Source: Batillaria attramentaria
Taxonomy: Eukaryota > Mollusca > Gastropoda > Batillariidae
Direction: 5' to 3'
Assembly: GCA_018292915.2 (NCBI GenBank)
Contig: JACVVK020000206.1
Location: 841,501 to 905,500 of the forward strand
Length of the DNA: 64,000 nucleotides
Shown: positions 35,672-47,173 of the stretch, piece by piece
Layout of the letters: each line of letters begins with the position of its first letter
Position numbering within the stretch: the stretch's first letter is position 1
Position numbers and translations under genes: made by a program
The notes under the pieces: model-generated
The model's database searches: none
What the model saw: only the letters and a program-made list of their open reading frames with translations
What the model was told of the DNA's origin: nothing

Positions 35672-35930
35672 ACCTGCAACCTATGCAGCCAGACTTTTGC
35701 AGAAGTAGACTTCTACACAGTTGCAAATGCAGTTTTACATCAACCGGGTTTTATAAATTTAGCAATTTTTTTATTGAGACTATTAATTTTTCCTAGTGCT
35801 GGTTGCCACCGTCGGCCACAAAACCTGCAACCTGTGCAGCCAGACTTTTGCAGAAGTAGACTTCTACACAGTTGCAAATGCAGTGTTACATCAACCAGGT
35901 TTGATAGATTTTGCAAATTGTTATTGAGAC
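35646..35930 (+). repeat. Tandem duplication of the annexin stop-codon region and 3' UTR
   Basis: The copies 35646-35780 and 35797-35930 share about 90% identity by eye. Each starts TGCTGGTTGCCA and ends TTATTGAGAC. The first contains the true stop (CACTAA). In the second the corresponding triplet is AAA (CACAAAACC), so the copy is not stopped at that point; it is non-coding as it follows the stop. Confidence 0.9.
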
Positions 35931-36487
35931 GATTTTCCTCGTACGGGTTTTGGGCGACTGAATGCCTGTTAAAGTGAGTATGGTCTGTTACTGTACTTGT
36001 CATCTTTATCTGTTGGATGAGCTTCTAATCTTCTTTTGGTCTACGCTAGACTGAGGAGAAACGTCTTAAGAGAACAGAATCGTTTTTGAGAGTGCTTTTG
36101 TGAGCTGCGTACCTCGGGTTTAGACGATTTCAGAAATCATACGAAACCTGCTCGTATTCGCGTCATGTCGATGTCAGCAGGTGTGTGATGTTAGGAATTC
36201 ACAGAACTTTACAAGTTAGCAATACACTGACCCATCGTAGTTCAGTCGTCAGACAGTGGATTTACCCTGGATGCCTGTAAGAAACCTCTGGTGTACACAT
36301 TACTATTGTAAAGGTTTATACGCGGACGCTTTTGGATTTTGGCGTTGTGTTTTATTTTTTGCAAAATGCTTGCGCTGCCATGTGGGTGCTGCCAGTTGGG
36401 CATATAACTGCATTTTATGTTTTATGCATGCTTTTTTTTATCTGTGCGTAGGGCATTAGATGCACCCTTTGTTTTAGATTTGTTGTC

Positions 36488-36493
36488 ATTAAA
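36488..36493 (+). terminator. Candidate annexin poly(A) signal (ATTAAA)
   Basis: This variant signal lies about 815 nt after the stop at 35671, in otherwise non-coding DNA, with T/G-rich sequence following (TGCTTTTTAAGTTG). It is the best signal I see for the long transcript. Confidence 0.4.
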
Positions 36494-36514
36494 GATGTAG
36501 AATGGTGCTTTTTA

Positions 36515-36540
36515 AGTTGTTTCTCTATAGAGAAACAACT
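36515..36540. repeat. Perfect 26-bp palindrome
   Basis: AGTTGTTTCTCTA followed by its exact reverse complement TAGAGAAACAACT. The sequence just after it (TTATGAGACGGGGC) resembles 39582-39607 (GAGAAACAACTTTGTAGGAC then GGGGCC), so the two may be ends or copies of one repeat. Confidence 0.9.
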
Positions 36541-36712
36541 TTATGAGACGGGGCAGATTTTGCTACGCGCAGCAGCAAGTTTCAGTGATACAAAACAAGA
36601 CTGTGACGTTTCTCCACACAATACTTACTTTCACGCACACAGTGACGTAACGAAATCTGCGTCATAGACACCTTACGTGCACACTATGCTGCTGCGTTCT
36701 TTTTGGCGGGAG

Positions 36713-36716
<4 letters not shown>

Positions 36717-36757
<41 letters not shown>
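36717..36757. repeat. (GT)n microsatellite
   Basis: About 20 GT units in the intergenic region after the annexin. Confidence 0.95.
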
Positions 36758-36758
<1 letters not shown>

Positions 36759-37105
36759 ACGGATGTAATGATGACTATCTCCTAATCCACCTCGTTGGAG
36801 GCCTTTTTACTTTGAGATAAAATGGGAATTCACCTTCTCCAGAGCTACCTTTCACGATTTTTAGCCTGCCGCATTTTCAGAAGAGTTATCGCCAATTTTA
36901 AAAAATCGGTCATGTTACGAATTTTTTCGAAAAAGTTGTTCAAATTCCTTCATTTTCTAGACTTTGGAAGTTCACCCAATCACACTGCCTTGATTTGTGC
37001 TACAGCTCTGTAGCTCTGACTGGTTTTGTGTAAAAAAAATATTTCCGAGGTAGGGGGTTGTTTGCATATAAGGCCAAATATCTATGAAAAGACTCTTTCA
37101 AATTA

Positions 37106-38570
37106 CAGTCGGGCCCGCTTATAAGGAGCGCTCGGGGACCAATTTTTTTACTCCTTATAACCGAGGTTCCTTATAACGGAGTTCTCGGATATAAGGAGTA
37201 ACCCAAGCCCAACTACCTTATAAGCGGGCTTCTGCATTTTTTCGGTGTCAGTATCAGCAATTCTTCTTCCTCGCTCTCTCTCTCTCTCTCTCTCTCGCAC
37301 AGCGGATTGAAAATCAATGCCCCTTTAGGCTCATGTCTATGGAACAACAGTAATTTGTTCCTCTCTGTTTTGTTTCTTCGGCCATTTTTTCTCTATTTCT
37401 GTCTCCCTTCAACTTCTTTTGGTTTCCAAACCAATATAACAGTACTTAGAAGACAGCTTGCGACTGCCCTTGTGGCAGGTAAATAATGCCACACAAGTAA
37501 AACTCATCTGAGTCTAGCGGAACGACCGCGGGGCCCCTGAACTCTCAATAAGAAGAAAATCTTCCTCTCTGTATATGTAACGCCAGCGATGAGTTTGTTG
37601 CGGTGGTAAAAAAAAGTATTGTTGACAGCACAGTGACACAACAGGACAACAAACACTACAAGACAAGCCCTGGTCTCCATTCAGTCAAAGGGAACTTGAG
37701 ACAGTGATACTGAAAAACAGCACGATAACAGCCCCTTCAAAACCTTACATATCAATGCAGCCACACCCACACCTCCATTCATACATGTACAACACATAAC
37801 AAACATAACTGTCGCTGTCACTGATACACATACAATGAAACAACATTCAGTCTGAGGACAAAATACTCGAGTGGCTATTTTCACCTTCAAATTACATTCC
37901 TTTGAAAAAACATAAAACGCACACATTTTTTCTCACTAGGATCAATACGCTTATCATCAAAATGAAATGGGGAAAAAATAGGGCCTGCTGTCACTGGCTT
38001 AATTTCACTTTCTTGTGAGAATAACAACAATAAACTGAAAACTGATGGCTGTAGCAACCAGCGACCAAACGGCATTACGTTAGGAAGGAACCAGTAAAGG
38101 AACATTGGCCGGTTATTCTCCTATTTATCCTCAGCTATCACTGCCTTTCTTTGTTGAGGGTTGGCTTCTATTTTTCTTATTATGTCGAGCTTTTGACTGA
38201 GTGAAAGAGATTTTCTCTTTTTCTCGCGTTCAGACATTTTCGCTTCTGCATCCAAAATCGAGCTAATGTAGCGATGAACGGAAGTCTCTGCGGAAGCAAA
38301 GACGGATAATCCTCCCCAAATAGGACTGATGAAATAACTCGACCTACTTTCGGTTTGAAGCCGGTGCTATCGGCACTCCTTATAACCAGACTCAGGGCCG
38401 ATTTGGGGCCTAATTTTTTACTCCTAATAAGCGAGGTATCGTATAACCGAGCTCCTTCTAAGCGAGTTTTCGTAAGTCATAACAAAGAACAATGTAAATC
38501 GGGGATTTTTTTTTTGCTCCTTATAAAAGAGGTTCCTTATAACCGGGCTCCTTTTAAGCGGGTCCGACTG
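37106..38570. mobile_element. Non-autonomous pogo/Tigger-like DNA transposon, 1465 bp
   Basis: The left end CAGTCGGGCCCGCTTATAAG and the right end (reverse complement) CAGTCGGACCCGCTTAAAAG are terminal inverted repeats flanked by TA on both sides. Further copies of the GCTTATAAGGAG / CCGAGGTTCCTTATAA motif are nested inside both ends (37150-37230 and 38370-38540). This is typical of pogo/Tigger elements. The centre has no long ORF, so it appears to be a deletion derivative or a non-autonomous member. Confidence 0.85.
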
Positions 38571-38772
38571 TACTCATCATTCCGGTATTTTTGTCACTTA
38601 TGCCAACTGCACATATGACATGAACTACTGCACTATTATAGCTTTAGTATTAAGAATAACAGAGCTTTTAGATAAACACATTTTTTTCACGTTTCTGCGA
38701 AAAGCGCTGGTCAAAAAAGTTCCAATTTTGCAATTTCGTAAGTACAACCCGAGGCACTTAAGTCCACGTTTC

Positions 38773-39175
38773 ATCAGCTCTCTAGATCTTCCAGATTTTA
38801 TATCAAAATTAATTCAGTCACGGAAGTCACATAAACAACAAGGAAATCACAAGATATGAAGATGTATCACATGACAGACGAGCAGCTTGAGGCTGACGTC
38901 AAATGTTTGGTTCACAGACAAAATCTGCAAGTATTGTCACTGCTTCCGACATTTCATCAGCCCTCTAGATCTTCCAGATTTCATGTGAAAAATAATTCAG
39001 TCGGAGAAGTCACAAAGCCAACAGGGAAATTACAAGACATGAACAAGCATCCTCAGACGATCTCAGTGCTAGAGGCTGACGTCAAAAGTTTAGTTCACGG
39101 AATTGACGTCATCTCTCTCTCTCTGTATGACGACCTGCCTGAGGCTGACGGCAAATGTTTAGTTCACGGAACTGA
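38773..39175 (+). repeat. Imperfect tandem repeat of about 180 bp
   Basis: The units starting at 38773 and about 38953 share CATCAGCYCTCTAGATCTTC, AATTCAGTC and GAGGCTGACGTCAAA. A third partial unit (GAGGCTGACGGCAAATG) is at about 39142-39170. Each unit contains TGACGTCA-like sequence. Not coding. Confidence 0.75.
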
Positions 39176-39197
39176 CCTCTCTCTCTCTCTCTCTCTC

Positions 39198-39383
39198 TCT
39201 GTGGGGAGCCAGGGTGGCCGAATGGTAGAGCGTTGGACTTTAAATGCTTGGGCCGAGAGTTCGAATCCCGGCCGCTGGGGCCAAATATTTGTGCTGGCCT
39301 TTTTCTCGTTGCCCCGTCCTTGATATCACCCTTTTGTGGTGGAAAAGGACGTTAAACTCCTAAACACCCATCCACCCACCCTC
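39198..39383 (+). mobile_element. SINE family B, full length
   Basis: GGGAGCCAGGGTGGCCGAAT with TGGCCGAATGGTAGAGCG (A box), GAGTTCGAATCCCGG (B box), TGCTGGCCTTTTTCTCG, GATATCACC and GGTGGAAAAGGACGTTAAA. It is inserted in a (CT)n tract that also follows it. Confidence 0.92.
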
Positions 39384-39467
39384 TATCTCTGCCTCTCTCT
39401 CTCTCTCCCCATTCTTCCCCCACCCGGCCCCACCCTCAGTCACGTGGCTAACCGGTCGAGGTCGTAG

Positions 39468-39508
39468 AGGATCTAGTCAAAGACCGTATCTACGGTCTTT
39501 GATCTAGT
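39468..39508. repeat. Short hairpin with TCAAAGACCGTA arms
   Basis: TCAAAGACCGTA-TC-TACGGTCTTTGA is a perfect 12-bp stem with a 2-nt loop; CTAG on both flanks extends it with one mismatch. Confidence 0.8.
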
Positions 39509-39581
39509 GTCGTTGGTAGAACTTGGAGAGGGGAGAACCGGCAACAATAACAACAAAACAGACAAAATAAAATGAAGTTTG

Positions 39582-41525
39582 GAGAAACAACTTTGTAGGA
39601 CGGGGCCGTTCCTCCTTGTTTTTCCTATAGTCTGCTGTTGTGAAGCTGTATTTGGTACTTTTTGAAATGTTATGCTTTATAAGCCATGTCGCCCGTATTT
39701 TACCAATACCCGGTTAGCTGTTATGAGTATACCTCCTGATTATTTTTGTTTTTGAATATTTTGTATTGTTTTGTTGAATGTGATATTATGTTCAAATATT
39801 TTTTTTTTCGCAACGGATTTTGGACCACGTAAGAGTCAAGATCAATAAAGTTCAAGGTCTGATCTAAGGCCATTCCGATCGTCTGTGTCAAATGTAGGTC
39901 TGCCATTGAAGAGATCAGGTTTGTGCTTTCTGAACGTGCGTTTTTTCGAGGGGAAAACTGTATTTCGTAAACTGCTTTGAAAAGTAAGTGTACCGGTTGG
40001 CTTTTTTTTTTTTTTTTTTTTTGGGGGGGGGGGGGGGGGGTCATATTCTGTTGATATACAACCAAATGTCTTTTCTTGAACGTTTCTTTTGATTTGTTAT
40101 CTATGTGTTGTTGATATACAACCAAATCTCTTTTCTTATCGTTTCTTTTGACTTACCTATTTACCCTTTTGAAACCTTTTACAGAATTGTATTGATCTGT
40201 ATCACATATCACAATACTACTACAGCGTTACTCCCTTGCACTGCTAAATTCTTTTTAGACTTTTCCTGCCTTTTTATCGTAGCATTTATCATTAAAGTTT
40301 CGAAAAAGAAAGTGGTGAATGGTTTTTCATTCCAGTGGAATACATGCGTTTGCTGCCCTACATGAAACAGACAGTTCCTTGTTCTAACGCGGCCTGATTC
40401 TAAAACCTGGACATAGATACGCATTTGGTTGCAAATTTCGACATACAGATACGATATCGATGTATGTATTTGAAGATGGTGCCACGGTGAAATGAGCTGC
40501 ACATGCGCCCACAGATGAGACAGATCAAGACATTAACCACAGTACCGTGTCGAAAGTCTTCATGCGATTGTCCAGTGCTGTCGAGCTTTTCAAGCGGGTC
40601 TCGAGGTTTGAAATAACTTGGAACAATGGAACAGCTGTCGCAAACACGTCATGATGGTGCTTGAGGCTTTTAGGACATCCCCTCTGATAGCCGTTGAAAA
40701 CGCCAGGCTTCCTGATTTACGCCCACACATCCGAGCTTAGACGTGAACACCGAACACTGTTGATGGCAAGTGTTAGTCTGGAACTACATGTTTTGCAGAC
40801 AATAATTTATCCTGATTGTCTATATAAATCTCTGAAAAAAACGCAAAGCTGCTGTTCACTAGTCAGCGTCCTTCGAGAACCAGCAGCTGTTTCCTGGCGG
40901 AGCTCCAGCTGAGGTGAGTATAACTTTCTGTGGAAATTATTCTAACCGATCACTAGATCAACTCCGTCGTATTTGTTGGTGGCAACATTTCTTTCACGCG
41001 AAGCAGGTGGGCTTCATATTTTGAAATACTGTAGATACACTAAGGGCAATAGTATATGGTCTGATCCTGAAAATCTTTGGCCATTTTTTTTCATCTCAAC
41101 AAGTTCATGTACTCTGCATGAGAAAAAGCACACACAAAAAAAGTACAAAAAAAAACCCCAACCAAACAAAACAATAAACAAAAGCCCATGAACCAACAAA
41201 CAGGCAAAACAACCACTTCGACCTCAGGTTTGCTGTTCTGGTTATTGTGGGTGTTTGGGATGTGTGTGTGAGGCTTAGCTTCCGTGTAGTCAGTACACAA
41301 TATAGGCCTAACCAATAAGATGTTGCAATGCAAATTTGCTGCAGACGTACAAATTAAAGACTGCAGGAATACAACGCATATCGAAACTGAATATAGGTTT
41401 TCATCATGTAATACTGTGTTACCGAAGTCGTTGAATCTGCCATATCGAGTCAGTTCCCGGCGTTAGTGATGGCACGTGCCTCACCCAAATCCCTCCCCCC
41501 TCCCCCCACCAACAACCCTCCCCTT

Positions 41526-41526
<1 letters not shown>
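39582..41526. other. Intergenic stretch without recognised genes
   Basis: It holds a T18/G18 homopolymer pair at about 40002-40040 and A-rich DNA at 41110-41200. A GTGAGT donor-like site after CTCCAGCTGAG at 40913 could end an untranslated exon. The small ORFs here have no recognisable product. Confidence 0.5.

Positions 41527-41584
<58 letters not shown>
41527..41584. repeat. (CT)n(CA)n microsatellite
   Basis: CT repeats passing directly into CA repeats. Confidence 0.95.
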
Positions 41585-41585
<1 letters not shown>

Positions 41586-42292
41586 CTTCTGTAAGTGCAA
41601 TAAGGCCAGTACAGTACCAGTAATTATCTAATTGTCGGCCATCTAACTGTCGCCGTGTACAAACGTTGCAATGGAGGGCGCGCTGTTGACAGCAGGCAAA
41701 CATCTCGACACAGCGCTAATCCTGTTCATTGCACACCTTGCGGGCAGGCCCTCTTTCAATAGGGCCACCTCAGGTTGTCAGAGAGCGGCGTGGATGAAAA
41801 GTCATTTGCGACGGGAATTTTCAGTAGAATCTGAATCTTTGTTCATGTCTGATTTAAAAAGAAGAAGAAGAAAAGTTCAGAACATTTTATTGCCCTGTGC
41901 TTGTTTTCTGACAAAGGCTAATTGAAAGACTGAGCCTTTCTTGTGGAATTGTGTCCTTACTAAATGTGACTTGTGATTTTTTATCTTTTAGACTAGGGAC
42001 ACATTAAACCTCATTGACTAAAACCGCTAACACAATAAATACAATACAAACAGAGTGACAAAATACTTTGACTATGATACATCCTGAACAGCAGAAATAG
42101 CAGACAGAATTAAGAATTGCAAAGTAAGACATCATGTCAGATCTGAGATGGAAGGGGTGAGGGTGAGGGGGCAGTGTAGTCAAGTCAAGTCAAATCAAGT
42201 CAAAGTTTATTTTAAAAAAAAAACCCGTGGGGGTACATGAAACGACAAATTAACATAGAAATCAAGCTCACCAATGTCTACCGACATGTAAA

Positions 42293-42420
<128 letters not shown>

Positions 42421-42950
42421 AGCCTGAGAGCAACAGGAACAAAACAGAAATAGCAATGAATCCATAGTTAAAAGGAACTACACACTAATAAAGAACATTT
42501 AAAAAGCGCGAATAACATACCAGTTATGTCAATACATGTAGGAATGGGCGAAAATAAACTGTGGGACGATGAAACCTCGTGTGACATAAGATATTTGAAG
42601 AAGAGCTGTTTGGAAGCTGAGTACATGAATATGAGCATGACCGCATGACAGTTGCAGGCCCAACTCAGAGCATGCTGCAATCTGGCGGGCTGGCGGGCGG
42701 GGCGGAGCTGGTGCCCTGATGTCGGAGTGTGGAGTCGTGTGCAAACCTGGCCATTGGACGCACACAGACCCACGACTCACAACTAATCCCGCTGTCTGAT
42801 GCCCTACCTGGCGGGTCAGACCCACGTAAAATGGTGTCCAAACTGTTTCCTCTCTTCTATCCGTGATATTTCCTGTTCAGGGGGACTGAGAGTATTGCAA
42901 TATTGTATGAAGAAGGTGTGTGTGTGTGTGTGTGGGGGGGGGGGGTTGTA

Positions 42951-43704
42951 CCGTTCCAGTTTACCAACTTGCCTTACCGCCGTTACCGATCCATTTACCA
43001 CTTATCTTACCAGATTGCCGTTCGAGTTTACCATCTTGCCTTGCCACCATTACCATTTCACTTACCACCTTAGCTGACCAGACTGCCGTTCCAGTTTACC
43101 AACTTGCCTTACCACCGTTACCGATCCATTTACCACCTTATCTTACCAGATTGCCGTTCGAGTTTACCATCTTGCCTTGCCACCATTACTGTTTCACTTA
43201 CCACCTTAACTGACCAGATTACCGTTCCAGATTACAAACTTGCCTTACCACCGTTACCTATCCAATTTACACCTTGTCTTACCAGATTGCCGTTCGAGTT
43301 TACCATCTTGCTTTACCACCGTTACCTATTCACTTACCACCTTATCTTACCAGATTACCGTTCCAGTTTACCATCTTGCCTTACCACCGTTACCTATCCA
43401 CTTACCACCTTATCTTACCAGATTACCGTTCGAGTTTACCATCTTGCCTTACCACCATTACCGATCCGCCTTACCACCTTATCTTACCAGGGGAGCCGGG
43501 ATATCCGAACGGTAGAGCGTTGGACTTTGTTCGCTCGGGTTGCGAGTTCGAATCCCAGCTGGGGCCACGTATTTATGTTTTCTAGGTGCTCTGTCTTTGA
43601 TATCACCCTTACGTGGTGGAAAAGAACGTTAAACTCCCAAAGTACCCACTCCACCCTTATCTTACCAGATTACCTTCCAGCTTACCAGTTCACCTTACCA
43701 TCCT
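42951..43704 (+). repeat. 68-bp minisatellite, interrupted by a SINE
   Basis: About eight units run from 42951 to 43490. Each contains GTTYSAGTTTACCATCTTGCC, CCACCGTTACC and CTTACCACCTTATCTTACC. A SINE occupies 43491-43655 and a partial unit continues to 43704. The spacing between equivalent points is about 68 bp, not a multiple of three. The 210-codon frame across it is therefore a by-product of low stop density, not a gene. Confidence 0.92.
43491..43655 (+). mobile_element. SINE family B inserted in the minisatellite
   Basis: GGGAGCCGGGATATCCGAAC through GGTGGAAAAGAACGTTAAA. Flanked by CTTATCTTACCAG at 43478-43490 and 43656-43668. The duplication agrees with an insertion, though the tandem array could also supply it. 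Confidence 0.92.
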
Positions 43705-45426
43705 CCAAGAACCTTGTTCTTTGTATGCGCATCTGATACGATCAAAAGTCCAGACAGACCTTGTACAAGGTAATACCTTAAATAAAGCTAGCACCGTGTT
43801 TGTACAGTCAGACTCTTTATTAGTTCGTCAAAGTAAGGGAAATTTGTCTGTGATGACAAACACAGCCGTTTGTGTTGCTTTTGTTGTTATCTGTTGTTGT
43901 TGTTGGCGGTGGTGGTGCTGGTTGCAGCAAGAGTGAAAGACGCATTTGTATGTCACTGTCTGGAATCTTTGACTCACCAGCATCTTTGAGAAGAGATTGT
44001 CGTTTATTACGTGACTTTTCACCACACGAACACGTACATAACGCTATATGATAAATTAGAGTGCATAATGTTACATAGACCCTGCTGAATGTAAGTTGTC
44101 TGTTTGTTGGGGAAGACGGGAGGTGTTGGGGGGGGGGGGGAGTTTTTACCGCGCAAAGCCGCGCAAGCCACAAAGACTAATTCGCGGCTGGGAGGGGGGG
44201 GGGGGGAGCGAGGTAGTTGAGGAGGGTAGAGGACAAGCTTTGATTTGATGGTGACGTTAAAAAAACAACAAAAGACTGCGGACAGGGAACAACGGGGGAA
44301 CGGCGTAATATCTTTGGACGGCTGAGCTGATATGAAATTAAAGTTTTAGTCGAATTAACCACTAACAACACGAAGGTATATAAAACGCAAACAAAAAGTA
44401 ACAGGCAGTCGGACCGAGAAGTATTTGCCCAAACTCGACCGTACGCGAAACTGACGTACAAGTAAACGCAGAATTACACAAGCCCTCGAATTGCATTTGT
44501 GCATTTTGTACGCAGTCAGTGCGGTGTGCAGTCGGTAACAAAGCTGTCCGCTCATGCCATCGGGGTCTCTCGTCCAATCACAGACAGCCAACAAGCCTCG
44601 CCACGGCCAATACCGTCCGAATTTGCAAGACCATGCGATAACCAACACACGGGCAACTTGCTTTTACATCCTCAGCCTCACACACAGCCTGTGGTCGTCA
44701 AATTGGCAACTTGGCACTAACGCGCGAGATCTAGTGTGAGTGCGCCCTGTGTAATGTGACACGGGCGGCCATTGTTGAAGACAAGGTGATGAACCTGTCC
44801 AACGCATGGATGTCTGACAGCTCCTCTCCAGCCCTCTTGTCGTGCATCACTGGCGTAGATATAACATAGCAGAAGAGACAACTGCCTTTTCAAGAAAAAA
44901 ACAACAACCAACAACACAGTTTTGAACTACTGAGAATTGGACAGCGGAGTCCAGCAAGATCATTTGCTGTCTCGTGAGAAACAAGGTGGTGTAAGAATCT
45001 GTTGAGAATCTGACAAAAAAAAAAAAGAAGCCCATACTGGACTGTTCCTAGAAGTGGCTTTTCACCGAGACGTCTCAAGAAATACACCAGCGGAACTTTG
45101 AGGAGAGATAGCTGTGAGTATTGCCTAGAATATTTACGATTTTATTGGATTGAACAACAAAAAGATAGCCAAAGAACATGACGATGATTAATTTTGTTGC
45201 ATTCCATATGCCGAGTATTTGTTCTAAAAGACCAAGTGCCTATTCAGTTCTAAGACAAAGAGGAGAAGCAGCATTTCGTTATGAATGTTATGAGCCTCTA
45301 CAAGACCCATGTTAAGGTAACTGTGATGAAAGAACGTTTATCAAGTTCAAGTAATACTTTATCATCTGCGTAGCACAAATTTCTTGTGACCACCATGCGC
45401 AAAAACATTAAACAAAAAAAGAAGAC
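43705..45426. other. Intergenic stretch; possible promoter and 5' UTR exon
   Basis: CCAAT-type elements (GTCCAATCAC at about 44572 and GGCCAATACC at about 44605) and a non-coding stretch ending in a strong donor (GATAGCT|GTGAGT at about 45114) suggest a transcription start and an untranslated first exon on plus. G runs occur at 44129-44141 and about 44195-44207. No coding exon is supported. Confidence 0.3.
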
Positions 45427-45516
45427 AAATGTGACCCTCCACCACGAAATGAGTCTTCTTGTGCTATTTGTTCATGTTACAAGACGACTCATTTCGTGGT
45501 GGAGGGTCACAAATGT
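45427..45516. mobile_element. Short foldback element (MITE-like)
   Basis: ATGTGACCCTCCACCACGAA-ATGAGTC on the left is answered by GACTCATTTCGTGGTGGAGG-GTCACA on the right, arms of about 30 bp around a loop of about 30 bp. Confidence 0.85.
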
Positions 45517-45833
45517 TAGCAAACAAAAACAGTCGTTGCAGTCATGACGGAGTTTACCCATCTCCTGACTCAAGGTTCAAAAGCTTGATTGACAGAGGAA
45601 CAAAGGAAGGCTTTGGGGGTCGTTGTCTGTATATGTGATTCAGGGAAATATTCGGGTTGGTGTTGGTAAGGGTTATGACTATTCTTACTGTCGTCGTTAG
45701 CAGCCGTGGTGGATATGTGAGCTATACTGTATACTTGTTCATGTCATCTCTTATCATTTTGAAAAATAAAAACCCTGCTAGGTCAGTCAGAATCGATACA
45801 CACTAAAAGATGATACTCTGCAAACTATCACCG

Positions 45834-46241
45834 GTTAAAGGTCTGCAATCTCAAGAAAAAGCCACAAACAATGTGTTTTAAAGTGCTGTCCGACTGTGCA
45901 AAATGCACAGTCAGCTCTGTCACAGCTGCAGAGTTTTCAGCGTCCCTGAAACCCCTATAAAAAGCGAGGGCAACCTGATTTCACAGCTCAGTTTGCGTTT
46001 TGACAGTGAGCGAGAAAGATCGTGCAGCACTCAACATTCGCTAGACACTGTAGCGATGTGTCTCGCTCACTGACCAAAAGCCAAATGATGTCACGGCAAA
46101 CTCGTGCTCTGGTTTTATAAGGGTCCCCGAAGCGCTGAAAACTCTGCAACTGTGACAGAGTTGCCTGGATTATGCACAGTCAAAGGAGTCGCAGTTTAAA
46201 AAAAAAGTTTGCGGCTATTTGCTGAGATTGCAGACCTTTAA
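45834..46241. mobile_element. Palindromic MITE, about 408 bp
   Basis: Terminal repeats GTTAAAGGTCTGCAATCTCA (45834) and TGAGATTGCAGACCTTTAAC (ending 46241) are exact reverse complements. Internal arms also pair: GCACAGTCAGCTCTGTCACA with TGTGACAGAGTTGC...GCACAGTC, and GCAGAGTTTTCAGCG with CGCTGAAAACTCTGC. TGACAGTGAGCGAGA also pairs with TCTCGCTCACTGACC. The whole element is a near-complete hairpin. No obvious target duplication. Confidence 0.88.
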
Positions 46242-46955
46242 CATGTGAGAGGTCAAATGGGGCTTGGTGAGTACGTGTTCGTTTGGTGCTTTCAGACACT
46301 GAAGCGGCTTTAATTTCTAAACGAACACCCAGCAAACCAGTCTCATTCGCGAACGTTCTCAAGAAGACGCAGGTCATTACCCTAACGTCCGTCTACGTCT
46401 AGTCACGACACAGAACTTGACAATTCAGTAGAAAGTGGTTTCATTTTGAATGCTGCGTTTGTGATGTTGAATATATCCGCGAATTGTCACTGAGTAGCGA
46501 ACAACCAGGTGCGGCCCGGGGCCATACAGACCGCTCGGCCTATGAAGCGTGTTTGTCGAGATTATCATGTGGCCAATTTGTTTGGTCAGCTCGTTTCACG
46601 TGATCTGTGGGCAAACACGTTACAACCTGCCAGCCCCTCTGCAGGATTGACTTCTCTGGGCAGACCTGCGCCAAACCAAAGGGCACAAATCCCTGGTGCT
46701 ACAGCACACGCTAATTGATCAGGGCGATCGCGGGGGCCGATCACGTTGTGCAGGAAGTGCAGCAAACGCGAGGGGTTGATACTGCACCGACATGTGGCCA
46801 CTGTCGTAGGTTTTGGTTTTGCGGACGGTTCGCGGCGTACCCAGTCGCGAGCGACCACGGTACGCGGCTGTCAAAATCTGAGAGAACACGTCACGTGACT
46901 AAAGTCCTTGTGTTTATCAACTTACTGGTACAATAAGACCCCCCCCCCCCATTCG
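46242..46955. other. Intergenic, GC-richer stretch without recognised genes
   Basis: 46500-46870 is noticeably CpG-rich (GATCGCGGGGGCC, GCGGACGGTTCGCGGC). Open frames on both strands there carry no motif I recognise; it may be a regulatory or formerly coding segment. A C12 run is at about 46938-46950. Confidence 0.35.
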
Positions 46956-46961
46956 CCGACA

Positions 46962-47130
46962 GAAAGGGATAGCCGAATGGTAGAGCAATGGACTTTCATC
47001 GCTCGGATCGTGTTCGAATCCCGACCGGGGCCAAATTTTTGTGCTGGCCTTTCTCTCGTTGCCCCGTCTTTGATATCACCCATACGGGGTGGAAAAGGAC
47101 GTTAAACTCCTAAACACCCACCCACCCCTG
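46962..47130 (+). mobile_element. SINE family B
   Basis: AAGGGATAGCCGAATGGTAG, B box GTTCGAATCCCGAC, TTGTGCTGGCC and GGTGGAAAAGGACGTTAAA. The first bases differ from the other copies. Confidence 0.9.
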
Positions 47131-47173
47131 CACTCAAAATGTGTTAAACATCTTGTAAAACACATGGCTGAAG

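Noticed and set aside
39198..39290. tRNA gene (A box, B box, anticodon-like region)
   Set aside because: The tRNA-like part is fused to a constant downstream body and occurs in about a dozen copies with target duplications: a SINE, not a tRNA gene.
43104..43736. 210-codon plus-strand ORF, the third longest open frame
   Set aside because: It is the translation of the 68-bp minisatellite and runs straight into a SINE; the period is not a multiple of three and no protein family matches.
46509..46858. Overlapping ORFs on both strands in a CpG-rich segment
   Set aside because: Openness on both strands follows from GC content; no recognisable motif and no splice context.
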